64,000 nt of DNA from Paenibacillus sp. JZ16. GTDB taxonomy: Bacteria > Bacillota > Bacilli > Paenibacillales > Paenibacillaceae. The notes beneath the pieces are model-generated. The model had not been told where the DNA came from. It saw only the letters and a program-made list of their open reading frames with translations, and made no database searches. The first letter of the stretch is position 1, and every line of letters begins with the position of its first letter. This document shows positions 28,496-38,446 of the stretch, in pieces. Both the position numbers and the translations under genes were made by a program. Location: positions 6,275,001-6,339,000 of the forward strand of contig NZ_CP017659.1 in assembly GCF_015326965.1 (NCBI RefSeq), written 5' to 3'.

Positions 28496-30271
28496 ATGAA
28501 AAGGACGCATCAATGCGGTCATCTGACAACCGCGAACATTGGAGAAACTGTAACACTGAACGGCTGGGTACAAACCCGCCGCGACTTGGGCGGCGTGCTG
28601 TTCATTGATCTTCGCGATCGGAGCGGCATCATGCAAATCGTATTTAACCCGGATTTCTCAGGCGAAGCTTTGGCTGTTGCCGATAAGGTCCGCAGCGAAT
28701 TCGTGGTGGCCGTATCCGGTAAAGTCGTAAAGCGTGATCCAGAAACGTTCAACCCGAATTTGCCTACTGGCGAAATCGAAGTTCAAGTGACAAGCATTGA
28801 AGTGCTGAATGCAGCCAAAACGCCTCCGTTCTTTATCGAAGACGGCGTGGAAGTGGATGAGCAGCTTCGTTTGAAGTATCGCTATCTGGACCTTCGTCGT
28901 CCAGAGATGCAAAAAACGCTGATGCTGCGCTCCAAAGCGTCGAAAGTATTCCGCGACTTCCTCGATGACGAGGGCTTCGTGGACGTGGAGACGCCAATTC
29001 TGACCAAGAGCTCCCCGGAAGGCGCACGCGACTATCTCGTACCGAGCCGCGTACACGCAGGTGAATTCTTTGCGCTTCCGCAATCTCCACAAATTTATAA
29101 GCAGCTCCTTATGGTGAGCGGGCTTGAACGTTACTACCAAATTGCACGCTGCTTCCGTGACGAAGACTTGCGGGCTGACCGTCAGCCCGAATTTACCCAG
29201 GTCGACATCGAGACGTCCTTCATGGAGCGCGACGACCTGCTGAACATGATGGAGCAGCTGATGGTGAAGCTGTTCAAGGAAACCATCGGCGTTGAGCTTG
29301 CAACACCATTCCAGCGTATCAGTTATGCTGATGCGATGGGTAAATACGGCTCCGACAAGCCGGATCTCCGCTTCGGTATGGAATTGATCGAAATGAACGA
29401 TATCGTTGCAAGCAGCGGCGTCAAAGTATTCTCTTCCGTCATTGAAAAAGGCGGCGAAGTCAAGTGTTTGAACGCTAAAGGCTGCGGGACTTGGACACGT
29501 AAGGAAATTGATGATCTGGGGCCATATGCAGCCCGTTACGGAGCGAAGGGTCTTGCTTGGATTCAAGTGAAAGAAGGCGAGTTCAAGGGGCCGATCGTGA
29601 AATTCTTCAGCGAGCAGGAAATTGAAGCGGTAAGGGAACGCACAGGAGCCGAAGACGGCGACTTGCTGCTGTTCTCCGCAGACAATAAAAAAGTGGTTGC
29701 CGACGTGCTTGGCGCGCTCCGCTTGAAAATCGGACGTCAGCTTGGCCTGATCAACGACAACGAGTACAAGTTTGCTTGGGTGCTGGACTTCCCGCTGTTC
29801 AGCTATGATGAAGAGGCGAAGCGTTATGTGGCCGAGCATCATCCGTTCACCCGTCCAAAAGACGAAGATCTGGAATTGATGGATACGGATCCGCTTGCCG
29901 TGCGCGCGGAAGCTTACGACATCGTTCTGAATGGATATGAAGTAGGCGGCGGTTCCATGCGGATATTCAAACGCGAGATCCAAGAGAAAATGTTTGCGGC
30001 TCTTGGTATGTCACCGGAAGTGGCGCACGACAAATTCGGTTATCTTATGGACGCCTTTGAATACGGTACTCCTCCACACGGCGGAATCGCCTTCGGGTTG
30101 GACCGTTTGGTGATGCTGCTTGCCGGACGCACGAACCTGCGTGAAACGATTGCGTTCCCGAAAACGGCAAGCGCAACGGATCTGTTGATGGACGCTCCTT
30201 CCCAGGTGGACGGAGGACAGCTGGAGCAGCTGCATATCAAACTCGCCAAGAAGCCGGGCGACGAGAAATAA
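28496..30271 (+). CDS. aspS: Aspartate-tRNA ligase
   Basis: 591 aa, bacterial type. An N-terminal OB anticodon-binding domain (residues 1-105) is followed by the class II core. Motif 2 is [18 protein letters not shown] near residue 215; the bacterial GAD insertion spans about 300-415; motif 3 is [15 protein letters not shown] near 530. The ATG follows AAAGGGGAATGA. Second gene of the hisS-aspS operon, which fits an Asp-reading T-box. Discriminating or non-discriminating specificity cannot be decided from this sequence. Confidence 0.98.
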   Translation: MKRTHQCGHLTTANIGETVTLNGWVQTRRDLGGVLFIDLRDRSGIMQIVFNPDFSGEALAVADKVRSEFVVAVSGKVVKRDPETFNPNLPTGEIEVQVTSIEVLNAAKTPPFFIEDGVEVDEQLRLKYRYLDLRRPEMQKTLMLRSKASKVFRDFLDDEGFVDVETPILTKSSPEGARDYLVPSRVHAGEFFALPQSPQIYKQLLMVSGLERYYQIARCFRDEDLRADRQPEFTQVDIETSFMERDDLLNMMEQLMVKLFKETIGVELATPFQRISYADAMGKYGSDKPDLRFGMELIEMNDIVASSGVKVFSSVIEKGGEVKCLNAKGCGTWTRKEIDDLGPYAARYGAKGLAWIQVKEGEFKGPIVKFFSEQEIEAVRERTGAEDGDLLLFSADNKKVVADVLGALRLKIGRQLGLINDNEYKFAWVLDFPLFSYDEEAKRYVAEHHPFTRPKDEDLELMDTDPLAVRAEAYDIVLNGYEVGGGSMRIFKREIQEKMFAALGMSPEVAHDKFGYLMDAFEYGTPPHGGIAFGLDRLVMLLAGRTNLRETIAFPKTASATDLLMDAPSQVDGGQLEQLHIKLAKKPGDEK

Positions 30272-30306
30272 GTCCGTTGTTCTTGATAAAGGAGGTTGCT
30301 TGAATT

Positions 30307-31062
30307 ATGCTGCACCAATTTTCCCGTACGGAATTAGCCATTGGTCCTGAGGGCCTTGAAGTGATGAAGAACAGCACGGTAGCCGTGCTGGGTATCGGCG
30401 GCGTGGGGGGCATTGCGGTGGAAGCCCTCGCCCGTTCCGGGGTAGGCCGTATCATTCTGATCGACAAAGACGTGGTGGATATCACCAACATCAATCGGCA
30501 GATCCATGCCTTAACGACCACGGTAGGTCAGAAGAAAGCAGACCTGATGGTTGAACGTGTCAAACTGATCAATCCGGAATGTGAAGCGATCGCCCTGAAC
30601 ATGTTCTACACCGAAGAGACGTATGAAGAGTTGTTTAAATTCGATCTGGATTATGTGATTGATGCGTCGGATACGATTATTTATAAAGTACATCTGATCA
30701 AGGAATGCCTGCGGCGCGGTATTCCGATCATCTCCAGCATGGGGGCAGCCAACAAAATGGACCCCACGAAGTTCCAGGTAGCTGACATCTCCAAAACGTC
30801 CATGGATCCGATTGCCCGTATTGTACGCACCAAGCTGCGCAAAGACGGCATCAAGAAAGGGGTCAAGGTTGTTTTCTCACTAGAGGAGCCGATGAAGCCC
30901 CGCCAGGACGTTACGGAGAAGATTGTACCCGAGAATGCTCCTGAAATCCGGAAAGCGAAGCAGCCTCCGGCAAGCAATGCATTCGTTCCGCCTGTGGCCG
31001 GACTGATTATGGTGAGCGTAACGGTGAAAGAACTGCTTGAAAAAGGCGGCGTTTCGTTGTAA
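30307..31062 (+). CDS. tcdA: tRNA threonylcarbamoyladenosine dehydratase
   Basis: 251 aa. An E1/ThiF-like Rossmann domain carries VLGIGGVGGIAVEALARSG near residue 30 and the ATP-site DKDVVDITNINRQ near 58. TcdA uses ATP to cyclise t6A37 in ANN-decoding tRNAs. SSMGAANKMDPT and the C-terminal helix region are typical of the TcdA/CsdL group rather than MoeB or ThiF. RBS AAAGGAGG precedes the ATG. It follows aspS by 35 nt and is probably in the same operon; in B. subtilis yrvM is at the same place. Confidence 0.94.
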   Translation: MLHQFSRTELAIGPEGLEVMKNSTVAVLGIGGVGGIAVEALARSGVGRIILIDKDVVDITNINRQIHALTTTVGQKKADLMVERVKLINPECEAIALNMFYTEETYEELFKFDLDYVIDASDTIIYKVHLIKECLRRGIPIISSMGAANKMDPTKFQVADISKTSMDPIARIVRTKLRKDGIKKGVKVVFSLEEPMKPRQDVTEKIVPENAPEIRKAKQPPASNAFVPPVAGLIMVSVTVKELLEKGGVSL

Positions 31063-31165
31063 CGAGGCATCCGGACAAAATTAAACTCGGCTCGAGAAAA
31101 CGATAGGTAAACGGAAGGCATGGAGTAAGAACAGCCTTTCGGCAAAGTTGAGCGTGGTTAACCAG

Positions 31166-31196
31166 ACGCAGCGTCAAAGGACGCTGCGTTTTTTGC
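31166..31196 (+). terminator. Terminator after tcdA
   Basis: ACGCAGCGTC pairs perfectly with GACGCTGCGT around AAAG, followed by TTTTT. The rest of 31063-31368 holds no gene; it is presumably the helD promoter region, but I see no convincing -35/-10 pair. Confidence 0.9.
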
Positions 31197-31368
31197 TGCC
31201 GTGGACGAAAGCGATCAGGACAACAAACCCAAACAATAAAATTCCTGTGACAGAGCTTTGCTAGTATATCCGGGCCAGTTGTGCTACAATGAAACTCCTT
31301 TTTGTGTCACGGCCCTTAAAGCCAGACTTCGATGCGAAAAAAATATGTTTCTTAGGAGGTAACTGAAA

Positions 31369-33546
31369 GTGTCAGAATCTTTTCAAAGTGCCTATCAAGA
31401 AGAAGAGTCAAGACTAAACGAGGTTATCGTTGAAATTGACCGTCAGCTTGAACGTTTGCGCGGCATTCCGGTATACACGGGCCATGATTTTACGGAGCAG
31501 GTGCTCGAAGCAGGACGGGAAGAGAAACGGCAGGCCCTCGCCAAAAGTTTGCCGGAGCCTTACTTCGGGAGGCTGGATTTTCAGGAGAGCGGAACGGGAG
31601 CGAAGAAACCGCTCTACATCGGGAAGATCGGCTTCGATAAGGAAGATGCCGGGGATCACCCGATGGTGATTGATTGGCGAGCTCCGGTCGCGAGTCTTTT
31701 TTATTCGTTTACCGGCGGTACCGACCCGGCTTCGTTCGAAGCACCCGAAGGAATCATCGAGGGGCTAGTCTATTTAAAACGCAACGTCGTGATCCGAAAG
31801 CAAATTTTGGAACGGGTATCGGATACGTACAATCGGGAAAGCGGCGGACCTGCCGTATCCGATGAGTTTTTGGTTTACCGTCTCGGGGAGAACAAGGATA
31901 ACCGGCTGCGGGATATCGTATCCACGATTCAGGCCGAGCAGGACAAAATCATCCGGGCTGCCAAAAATACCGCACTTATCATCCAAGGGGTGGCGGGAAG
32001 CGGAAAAACGACGGTGGCGCTGCATCGGCTGGCATATTTGCTCTATCAGTACAAGGAGCAGGTAACCGCGGAGAAAATGATCATATTCGCACCCAACCTG
32101 ATGTTTCTGGATTACATATCCGACGTGCTGCCTGAGCTCGGAGTCGGCGATATACAGCAGCGCACATTTGGCGATTGGGCAGCGGAACTGCTCGATATTC
32201 AGCTCGCTTCGGATGATCATGCACAGACGCTTCATCGATGGTTCGAGACAGAGCCAGGTCAGGGTACCCCGGATATTGACGATAATGTCAGCGGGCGCTA
32301 CAAAGGCTCATTGAGACTGATGGAGATCATCCGGCGCTGCGTGGAGTCCATCGAAACGGAGGCTCTTCCGGACGGGGACTTCTCTCCATGGGATGGGGCT
32401 GTACTGAAACAGGAGACGATCGCGGAATGGTTCTACCAGGAATATAAACCGTACCCGCTGGCCAAGCGGAAGGAACGGCTGCTGGCCAGGCTGCACCGCT
32501 GGGTCGAGATGGAGCTGAAGAAATCGCCATCAGCGGCCGTGATGAAAGAACGGAAGAAAAAAGCGGCTCAACGAGAAAAGGCTTATGGGAACCGATGGCC
32601 GAAATTTGAGCCGGTCTCATTATATAAACAATTGTTTGGGGCGGTTAAGGCAACCGGATCGTGGTTTGAAGAGCTATCCGCTCTGATTCCGTCCGAGGTG
32701 CTCGCCGCAACGCGTAAAGATCTGAAGAAAAACGTGGTCCGCGAAGAGGATTTGCCTGCCTTGCTGTATTTCCACTGTTTATTGAATGATATTACCGGAG
32801 AGCAGCGTTTTGACCATATCGTTATTGATGAGGCTCAGGATTTCTCGCCATTTCAGGTGGCTGTGCTGGACCTGTTCGTCAGAGGACATTCCTTCACCAT
32901 ATTAGGTGATTTGTCGCAGGGCATTCATGCCTATCGCGGCGTTCATGCGTGGGAAGAGATGAGCTCCCTGTTTAAGGAAGAGGAAACAGCCTATTTTGCG
33001 CTTACACGCAGTTATCGCTCCACGATGGAGATCATCGAATTTGCGAACGGCATTTTGGAGAAGGGTGTCAGCAGTGATCTGCTTGCCGTTCCGGTATTCC
33101 GGAGCGGCGATACCGTTCGCCTGATTCCTTATGATTCGGCGAAATCCCGAACGAGAGATTTGGAACGGGCGATGGAGGCACTCATCGCTAAGGAATATCG
33201 GACGGTCGCTATACTCACTCGAACCTTGCGAGAAGCGCAAGAGCTGCATGAGCAATTCATTACTGCGTGGCCGATGCTGAATCTGATCGATGGCAGCAAA
33301 GGAACGTATCAGGGCGGTTATTCCGTGCTTCCTGTTTATTTGTCCAAGGGGCTTGAGTTCGATGCGGTGGTGGTGGCGGATGCAGATCGGGCGCATTACG
33401 CGGAAAAAGCATGGGATGCCAAGCTGATGTATGTGGGATGTACGCGGGCACTGCATGAGCTGTGGCTGCTGCATAATGAGCCGCTGCCAACGTATATCAG
33501 GACGGAGACTTCAGAAATTACTGCCAGCGGCTGGCCCGTGGAGTAA
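31369..33546 (+). CDS. helD: RNA polymerase recycling motor HelD
   Basis: 725 aa, UvrD/Rep-like superfamily 1 ATPase. A coiled N-terminal arm (residues 1-70) precedes Walker A GVAGSGKTTVAL near 208; Walker B is VIDEAQDFS near 487. Later motifs are LGDLSQGIHAYRG and LTRSYRSTMEI, and motif VI is YVGCTRALHELWLL. HelD removes stalled RNA polymerase from DNA in Firmicutes. The start is GTG, 8 nt after AGGAGGT. Monocistronic between terminators. It is not in this locus in B. subtilis. Confidence 0.93.
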   Translation: MSESFQSAYQEEESRLNEVIVEIDRQLERLRGIPVYTGHDFTEQVLEAGREEKRQALAKSLPEPYFGRLDFQESGTGAKKPLYIGKIGFDKEDAGDHPMVIDWRAPVASLFYSFTGGTDPASFEAPEGIIEGLVYLKRNVVIRKQILERVSDTYNRESGGPAVSDEFLVYRLGENKDNRLRDIVSTIQAEQDKIIRAAKNTALIIQGVAGSGKTTVALHRLAYLLYQYKEQVTAEKMIIFAPNLMFLDYISDVLPELGVGDIQQRTFGDWAAELLDIQLASDDHAQTLHRWFETEPGQGTPDIDDNVSGRYKGSLRLMEIIRRCVESIETEALPDGDFSPWDGAVLKQETIAEWFYQEYKPYPLAKRKERLLARLHRWVEMELKKSPSAAVMKERKKKAAQREKAYGNRWPKFEPVSLYKQLFGAVKATGSWFEELSALIPSEVLAATRKDLKKNVVREEDLPALLYFHCLLNDITGEQRFDHIVIDEAQDFSPFQVAVLDLFVRGHSFTILGDLSQGIHAYRGVHAWEEMSSLFKEEETAYFALTRSYRSTMEIIEFANGILEKGVSSDLLAVPVFRSGDTVRLIPYDSAKSRTRDLERAMEALIAKEYRTVAILTRTLREAQELHEQFITAWPMLNLIDGSKGTYQGGYSVLPVYLSKGLEFDAVVVADADRAHYAEKAWDAKLMYVGCTRALHELWLLHNEPLPTYIRTETSEITASGWPVE

Positions 33547-33602
33547 GGTGAGATTGTGTTACTAACGTTGTAATGCAGTGTGAAATGGAAAGATAGGAAG
33601 AT

Positions 33603-33655
33603 GTCCCGTGGGGTGGCACATGTCTGCATGTGCTTTCTCTGCGGGACTTTTTTGT
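33603..33655 (+). terminator. Terminator after helD
   Basis: GTCCCG pairs with CGGGAC at the base, and GCACATG with CATGTGC at the top, around TCTG, followed by TTTTTT. Confidence 0.85.
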
Positions 33656-33667
33656 TCTGCTTTTTGC

Positions 33668-33796
33668 TTAACCAAGCATTTGGTAGGAAGAGCCCAGATT
33701 CTCGATATACCGGATCAAGGTCCAAACGGCGAGGATGAAAAGTGCAGCTGCCAAGATGATGAAGAGGGTCATTTTTCGCATAGGTTTTCGTTTCAT
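33668..33796 (-). CDS. Small membrane protein (42 aa)
   Basis: 42 codons from ATG, with GGGAGG 7 nt upstream on the minus strand. The product is basic at the N-terminus (MKRKPMRKM), then has one membrane helix at about residues 10-27, and a polar tail with Tyr and Ser. It has the features of a real single-pass membrane miniprotein, with the positive end inside. No family is recognised; the tcdA-rarA interval in Bacillus also holds tiny genes. It runs opposite to helD and rarA. Confidence 0.6.
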   Translation of the reverse strand: MKRKPMRKMTLFIILAAALFILAVWTLIRYIENLGSSYQMLG

Positions 33797-34074
33797 TTCA
33801 AGAACCTCCCTTCGAGCTTTGGATGGTCTAGCGAGATTTCGTCTACCTCACTTCGGATACCCTGTATAATTTCTATATTATGTAACGCTCCGGAACGATA
33901 AAAGTTCGTTACCATGTTAAACGGGCGCGAATATCGATGGATTTCCGAATCACTAAAATGGATGTCATAGGGTTGCTACAGGCATGGCGAAACTGAATAT
34001 GGTATGATAGAGTGTGACGGATTTGATTGAAACCGGCTTATCGTTACATTGATATCAGACAAGGAAGTGTAGCA

Positions 34075-35382
34075 ATGGATTTATTCAGTATCGGGCGTGA
34101 AGGGGATCGGGATTCCCGGCTGCTGGCCGATCGGATGCGCCCTTCGTCGCTGGATGAATATATAGGACAAGAACATATTATCGGTCCGGGCAAACTGCTC
34201 AGACGGGCCATAGAGGCAGACCAGGTCTCTTCCATTTTATTGTACGGCCCGCCGGGATGCGGCAAAACGACGCTTGCGCATATTATCTCACAGCAAACGA
34301 AGGGGTACTTCGTTCGGCTGAATGCGGTGGAGGCCTCGGTTAAGGACGTCAGGGAGGTCATTGAGCAAGCCCAGAGCAACCGCAGTTTGTACGGCACCAA
34401 AACGATCCTGTTTCTGGATGAGGTCCACCGCTTTAACAGCTCAAGACAGGACGCGCTGCTGCCTGCCGTGGAGAACGGCACGATTATATTTATCGGCGCG
34501 ACGACGGAGAACCCCTTTCATTACGTAAATGGGGCCTTGATGAGCCGTTCAACCTTGTTCCAGCTTGAGCCGCTGAATAAGAACCATTCCATGATCGCGA
34601 TGCAGCGCGCGCTATCCGATCCGGATAAAGGTCTTGGATTCATGGAGCTTCAGGCAGATGAGGAAGCATTGGAGCATATTGCAACGATGGCGAACGGCGA
34701 CATCCGGCGTGCATTGAATGCGCTTGAGCTCGCTGCGATGACGACCCCGCCTGATGCAGGCGGCACGGTCCATATTACGCTGGATGTGGCCGAGGAATCG
34801 ATACGCAAGCCGCTCGTCAAGGCGGACGAGTCCACGCAGTATGACGTGCTGTCCGCCTTTCATAAAAGCATTCGGGGTTCCAGCGATGCGGCATTGTTCT
34901 GGTTCCTGTATGCGGTCGAAAAGCTGGGGATGGACCCGATGGTGTTCATCCGCCGCTTGATTGCTGCCAGCAGCGAGGATATCGGGCTGGCTAATCCGCA
35001 AGCGATGGTGCAGGCGGTAAGCGCACTGGACGCCTACCGGAATAACGGCTGGCCGGAAGCCAAGCTTAATATCGCCCAGGCTATCCTGTTTGCGGTGGAA
35101 AGTCCAAAATCCGATGGCGTTGTGACCGCAATATCACGGGCGATGTCCGCCATGGATGAAGTAAAATCGGCGGAGGTACCGCTTCATCTGCGTGATGCGC
35201 ATTATTCGGGCGCCGTGAAGCTGGGACATGTCGGCTATAAGTACCCGCACGATTATCCGGGCCATTACGTGAAGCAGGAATATTTGCCGAAGGAGCTCTC
35301 CCGCCGGGTGTTCTATCAGGCGACGGAGCAGGGGAACGAAGCCAAGATCGCGCACAATCAGCGATTACGACGCGAAGAATAG
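34075..35382 (+). CDS. rarA: Replication-associated recombination protein RarA (MgsA)
   Basis: 435 aa, AAA+ ATPase of the clamp-loader group acting at stalled forks. Near the start is LADRMRPSSLDEYIGQEHI. Walker A is YGPPGCGKTTLA near residue 60, Walker B is LFLDEVHRF near 118, and sensor 1 is FIGATTENPF. The C-terminal tetramerisation domain includes EDIGLANPQAM and HVGYKYPHDYPGHYVKQEY. I chose the ATG at 34075, 8 nt after AAGGAA; the longer frame from 34027 lacks a ribosome-binding site. Its place next to cymR in Bacillus is here broken by nrdDG and mnmA. Confidence 0.95.
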   Translation: MDLFSIGREGDRDSRLLADRMRPSSLDEYIGQEHIIGPGKLLRRAIEADQVSSILLYGPPGCGKTTLAHIISQQTKGYFVRLNAVEASVKDVREVIEQAQSNRSLYGTKTILFLDEVHRFNSSRQDALLPAVENGTIIFIGATTENPFHYVNGALMSRSTLFQLEPLNKNHSMIAMQRALSDPDKGLGFMELQADEEALEHIATMANGDIRRALNALELAAMTTPPDAGGTVHITLDVAEESIRKPLVKADESTQYDVLSAFHKSIRGSSDAALFWFLYAVEKLGMDPMVFIRRLIAASSEDIGLANPQAMVQAVSALDAYRNNGWPEAKLNIAQAILFAVESPKSDGVVTAISRAMSAMDEVKSAEVPLHLRDAHYSGAVKLGHVGYKYPHDYPGHYVKQEYLPKELSRRVFYQATEQGNEAKIAHNQRLRREE

Positions 35383-35439
35383 GGTCGTACAGCGAGAACG
35401 GGATTAACGGCCGCTAGTTTAGTTAAATGGAGGAAACGA

Positions 35440-35979
35440 ATGATGAAAAAAGGGAAACAACGGTTTGTCATCCTGCTGCTGTCCGCCGGTCTTATGCTGA
35501 GCGGCTGTTCGGGGAAAAGCGCCCAGGAGCAGGTTGAAAGTGGACAGGCAACCAAGGCAGCGCATGAGCACGGACATCAGACGCAGCTGTCCAACGGGGA
35601 TATCCAGGAGGCGACGGCTTCGATTGATGAGCTGCCTGCCTTTTTGAAGAGCCAGACCAGCGAGCTCCAGACGATCTATGCCTTGTCCGCGCAGGTCAGT
35701 GATGTCCTGAAATACATTCCTTGTTATTGCGGCTGTGGGGACAGTGCCGGTCATGAGAGCAATCTGAACTGTTTTATTGATGAGATTCAGGAGGACGGCA
35801 CCGTGGTGTGGGACGATCATGGCACCCGCTGCGGGGTATGCCTGGACATTGCCGTGGAATCTGCCAAAATGAGCAGCGAGGGCAAAAGCCTGAAGGATAT
35901 TCGGACCGCAATCGACGAGAAATACAGCACAGGTTATGCTAAGCCGACACCAACCCCGATGCCGCCTGCCGAAAGTTAA
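35440..35979 (+). CDS. PCYCGC-motif lipoprotein
   Basis: 179 aa. A signal peptide ends in lipobox LMLSGC-S near residue 24, so it is a membrane-anchored lipoprotein. The PCYCGC family motif (YIPCYCGCGDSAGH) is near residue 91, with more Cys in NLNCF and CGVCLD, seven in the mature domain. Such Cys-rich domains may bind metal or take part in thiol chemistry, but no function is established. The C-terminus is a short Pro/Thr tail. RBS TGGAGG lies 6 nt before the ATG. It starts 57 nt after rarA and ends before a terminator. Confidence 0.85.
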   Translation: MMKKGKQRFVILLLSAGLMLSGCSGKSAQEQVESGQATKAAHEHGHQTQLSNGDIQEATASIDELPAFLKSQTSELQTIYALSAQVSDVLKYIPCYCGCGDSAGHESNLNCFIDEIQEDGTVVWDDHGTRCGVCLDIAVESAKMSSEGKSLKDIRTAIDEKYSTGYAKPTPTPMPPAES

Positions 35980-36000
35980 TTCTACTGTGGTTAAACAAGA

Positions 36001-36042
36001 AGGTACCCGATGTGATCAATGCTCACTCGAGTGCCTTTTTTC
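36001..36042 (+). terminator. Terminator after the PCYCGC lipoprotein gene
   Basis: An imperfect stem (AGG, CGA and GTGA pairing with TCAC, TCG and CCT) is followed by TTTTTT. The T tract is strong and the stem moderate. Confidence 0.65.
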
Positions 36043-36129
36043 TGTTGGGATTCATGTCCTTTAAGGACGTTGTCAGGAATCGCTGATACACTTCATAGGA
36101 TCAGCAGACGTGATCTATCTCACAGCATC

Positions 36130-36176
36130 AAACTATATATGGATGTAAATTGATAAAACGAAACTATATATAGTGT
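36130..36176 (+). promoter_or_regulatory. Pair of NrdR boxes upstream of nrdDG
   Basis: AAACTATATATGGATG (36130-36145) and AAACTATATATAGTGT (36161-36176) both match the NrdR box (ACACTATATATTGTGT-like). They are 31 bp apart, three helix turns, the usual spacing. They imply repression of nrdDG by the ATP/dATP-sensing NrdR repressor, whose gene is outside the window. Confidence 0.82.
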
Positions 36177-36211
36177 ATAAATGATCTGAGAAGAAGGAGT
36201 TGATTCGTTTC

Positions 36212-38446
36212 ATGAAAGTCATGAAGAGAGACGGATGCCTGGTGAATTTTGAGATAAGCCGGATTGTGAAGGCAGTGGATAAAGCTTTTATAGCTGTTGA
36301 GGGGGTGTCCCGCAAGGAGGCTTCCCTGCAGCTTGGCGAGGAGGTTGCCCGCGTCACCGCGGGGATGGAGCAGGTGAGTGTGGAGGATATTCAAGATATT
36401 GTTGTTGAACAATTGGAAAGCACAGGTTATGCAGCGGCAGCGGCAGCTTATCAACATTACAGGGAAGCCCGTGATCTGGAGCGGATGCGGCGGGGAGAAC
36501 TCTACAAGATCAGCAGGGATGTGATTGGGGTAACGAATCTGGATCTGCTGCGGGAGAATGCGAATCTGAACGGGGAATCCTTCAGTGGAAAAATGAGTCG
36601 GATCGGCTCTGAGTATGCCAAATGGATGGCAAGCAAATTTATCCTGCCCGGAGAGCTCATGAGAGCGGTCAGGGATGGTTATGTGTACGTGCACGACCTG
36701 GACCAGTATGCACTCGGTACGACGAACTGTATTTTCATCCCGTTTGACCGTCTATTGGCCAAAGGGTTCAATACCGGTAACGGATCGGTCAGGCCGCCGC
36801 AGAGCATCATGACCGCGATGGCGCTGGTGGCCATCATATTTCAATCTCAGCAGAACAGTCAATTCGGCGGCGTGTCCGGAAATAAAATCGATTGGGATCT
36901 GGCCCCGTATGTCGGCAAATCGTTTCACCGGCATTTTCGGAAAGGGCTTGCCTACTTCGGAGAGGTGGAGCAGGGCAAGCATAGACCCAATGTACAAGTT
37001 CTTCCCGATAACGAATTATACATAGACAACAAGCAGTTGAAGGACTCTTATCCGCGAATATATCATTACGCATATAACGAAACGGTGAATGAAGTAAAAC
37101 AGGCCGCGGAATCCCTGATCCATAATTTAAACACGATGAGCAGCCGGGCCGGTGGACAGATCCCTTTCACATCGCTGAACTATGGCATGTGCACGTCAAC
37201 GGAAGGAAGGCTGGTGTCCCATGCTCTATTGGATGCCACGATGAGAGGACTCGGCGGGGGAGAGACGCCGATATTTCCGCAGCATATTTTCCAGTGCAAG
37301 CAAGGGGTTAACCAGGCGGAAGGGGAGCCCAATTACGATCTGTTCCTGAAAGCCGTTGAGTGCTCCAGCCGCAGGCTCTACCCGAACTTTGTCAACGTGG
37401 ATGCGTCGTTTAATCTGGTCTACTATAACCCGGACGAGCCAGACACGATTATTGCCACCATGGGCTGCAGGACACGGACGATTTCAGACCGGTTCGGGCG
37501 AAACCGCCTGAGCGGAAAAGGCAATTTGTCCTTCAATACGATCAATCTGGTTCGTCTCGGCATCGAGCATGGTATCGTCGAAGGCAAGCGGGATATGCCC
37601 GACCTGAGCCTCTTCTACGAGCAGTTGGATCAGTATATGACGATTGCGGTAGAGGGTTTGATTCACCGCTACGAGCTGCAGGCGGACCAACCGGCCAAAG
37701 CGTCCGATTTTATGATGCGGGAAGGCGTGTGGGAAGGCGGCGAAGACCTGGCCCCGGAGGACAAGGTACGCGAACTGATTAAGCACGGCACTCTGGCACT
37801 TGGATTCATTGGGCTTGCAGAATGCCTGAAGGCGTTGACCGGACTGCATCACGGAGAGGATGAGAACAGCCGCAGGCTGGGAATCGAAATCATCCGGCAT
37901 ATGCGTCAATTCTGCGATGCGGCCAGTGAAAAATACGATCTGAACATTACGTTGTTTGCCACGCCGGCAGAAGGGCTGTCCGGAAAATTCACGAAGCTGG
38001 ACCGGCAAACCTTCGGTGTGATCGAGGGTGTGACAGACCGTGAGTACTATACGAACTCGTTTCATGTTCCGGTGTACTATCCGATGGCCGCGTACCGCAA
38101 AATCCGTTCCGAATCTCCTTTCCATGAGCTGTGTAATGCAGGAGCGATTTCATATGTGGAGCTCGACGGCAATGCCCGGCAGAATACGGCTGCTTTTCGG
38201 GACATCGTGCAGTTTGCCCTGCAGCAGAACATTGGATATTTCTCCGTAAACCATCCCGTCGACCGTTGTTCGGCATGCAACTACGAAGGGATCATCGGAA
38301 GCTCTTGCCCTGGATGTGGCGCTACTGAAGACAATGGGAACTTCCAGCGGCTGCGGAGGGTGACGGGATACCTTACGGGCAATTATACGGAGCGCTTCAA
38401 TTCGGCCAAACAGGCTGAGGTCAGGGATCGGGTGAAGCATCTGTGA
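36212..38446 (+). CDS. nrdD: Anaerobic ribonucleoside-triphosphate reductase
   Basis: 744 aa, class III reductase that makes dNTPs without oxygen via a glycyl radical. An ATP-cone domain (about residues 1-90, KVMKRDGCLVNFEISRIVKA) gives allosteric control. The C-terminal zinc site is CSACNYEGIIGSSCPGC near 690-706, and the radical Gly lies in RRVTGYLTGN near 722. I chose the ATG at 36212, 12 nt after AAGGAG; the TTG at 36200 abuts that site, and the ATG at 36221 is also possible. It overlaps nrdG by 4 nt. Confidence 0.95.
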   Translation: MKVMKRDGCLVNFEISRIVKAVDKAFIAVEGVSRKEASLQLGEEVARVTAGMEQVSVEDIQDIVVEQLESTGYAAAAAAYQHYREARDLERMRRGELYKISRDVIGVTNLDLLRENANLNGESFSGKMSRIGSEYAKWMASKFILPGELMRAVRDGYVYVHDLDQYALGTTNCIFIPFDRLLAKGFNTGNGSVRPPQSIMTAMALVAIIFQSQQNSQFGGVSGNKIDWDLAPYVGKSFHRHFRKGLAYFGEVEQGKHRPNVQVLPDNELYIDNKQLKDSYPRIYHYAYNETVNEVKQAAESLIHNLNTMSSRAGGQIPFTSLNYGMCTSTEGRLVSHALLDATMRGLGGGETPIFPQHIFQCKQGVNQAEGEPNYDLFLKAVECSSRRLYPNFVNVDASFNLVYYNPDEPDTIIATMGCRTRTISDRFGRNRLSGKGNLSFNTINLVRLGIEHGIVEGKRDMPDLSLFYEQLDQYMTIAVEGLIHRYELQADQPAKASDFMMREGVWEGGEDLAPEDKVRELIKHGTLALGFIGLAECLKALTGLHHGEDENSRRLGIEIIRHMRQFCDAASEKYDLNITLFATPAEGLSGKFTKLDRQTFGVIEGVTDREYYTNSFHVPVYYPMAAYRKIRSESPFHELCNAGAISYVELDGNARQNTAAFRDIVQFALQQNIGYFSVNHPVDRCSACNYEGIIGSSCPGCGATEDNGNFQRLRRVTGYLTGNYTERFNSAKQAEVRDRVKHL

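Noticed and set aside
28658..29983. Open frame of 441 codons antisense to aspS
   Set aside because: Same reason: codon-bias shadow of a confirmed gene. Similar shadows oppose the U32 gene (51047-52237), alaS (44567-45613) and uraA (20145-20588).
33608..33901. 97-codon plus-strand frame after helD
   Set aside because: It starts inside the helD terminator and opposes the better-supported 42-aa membrane protein.
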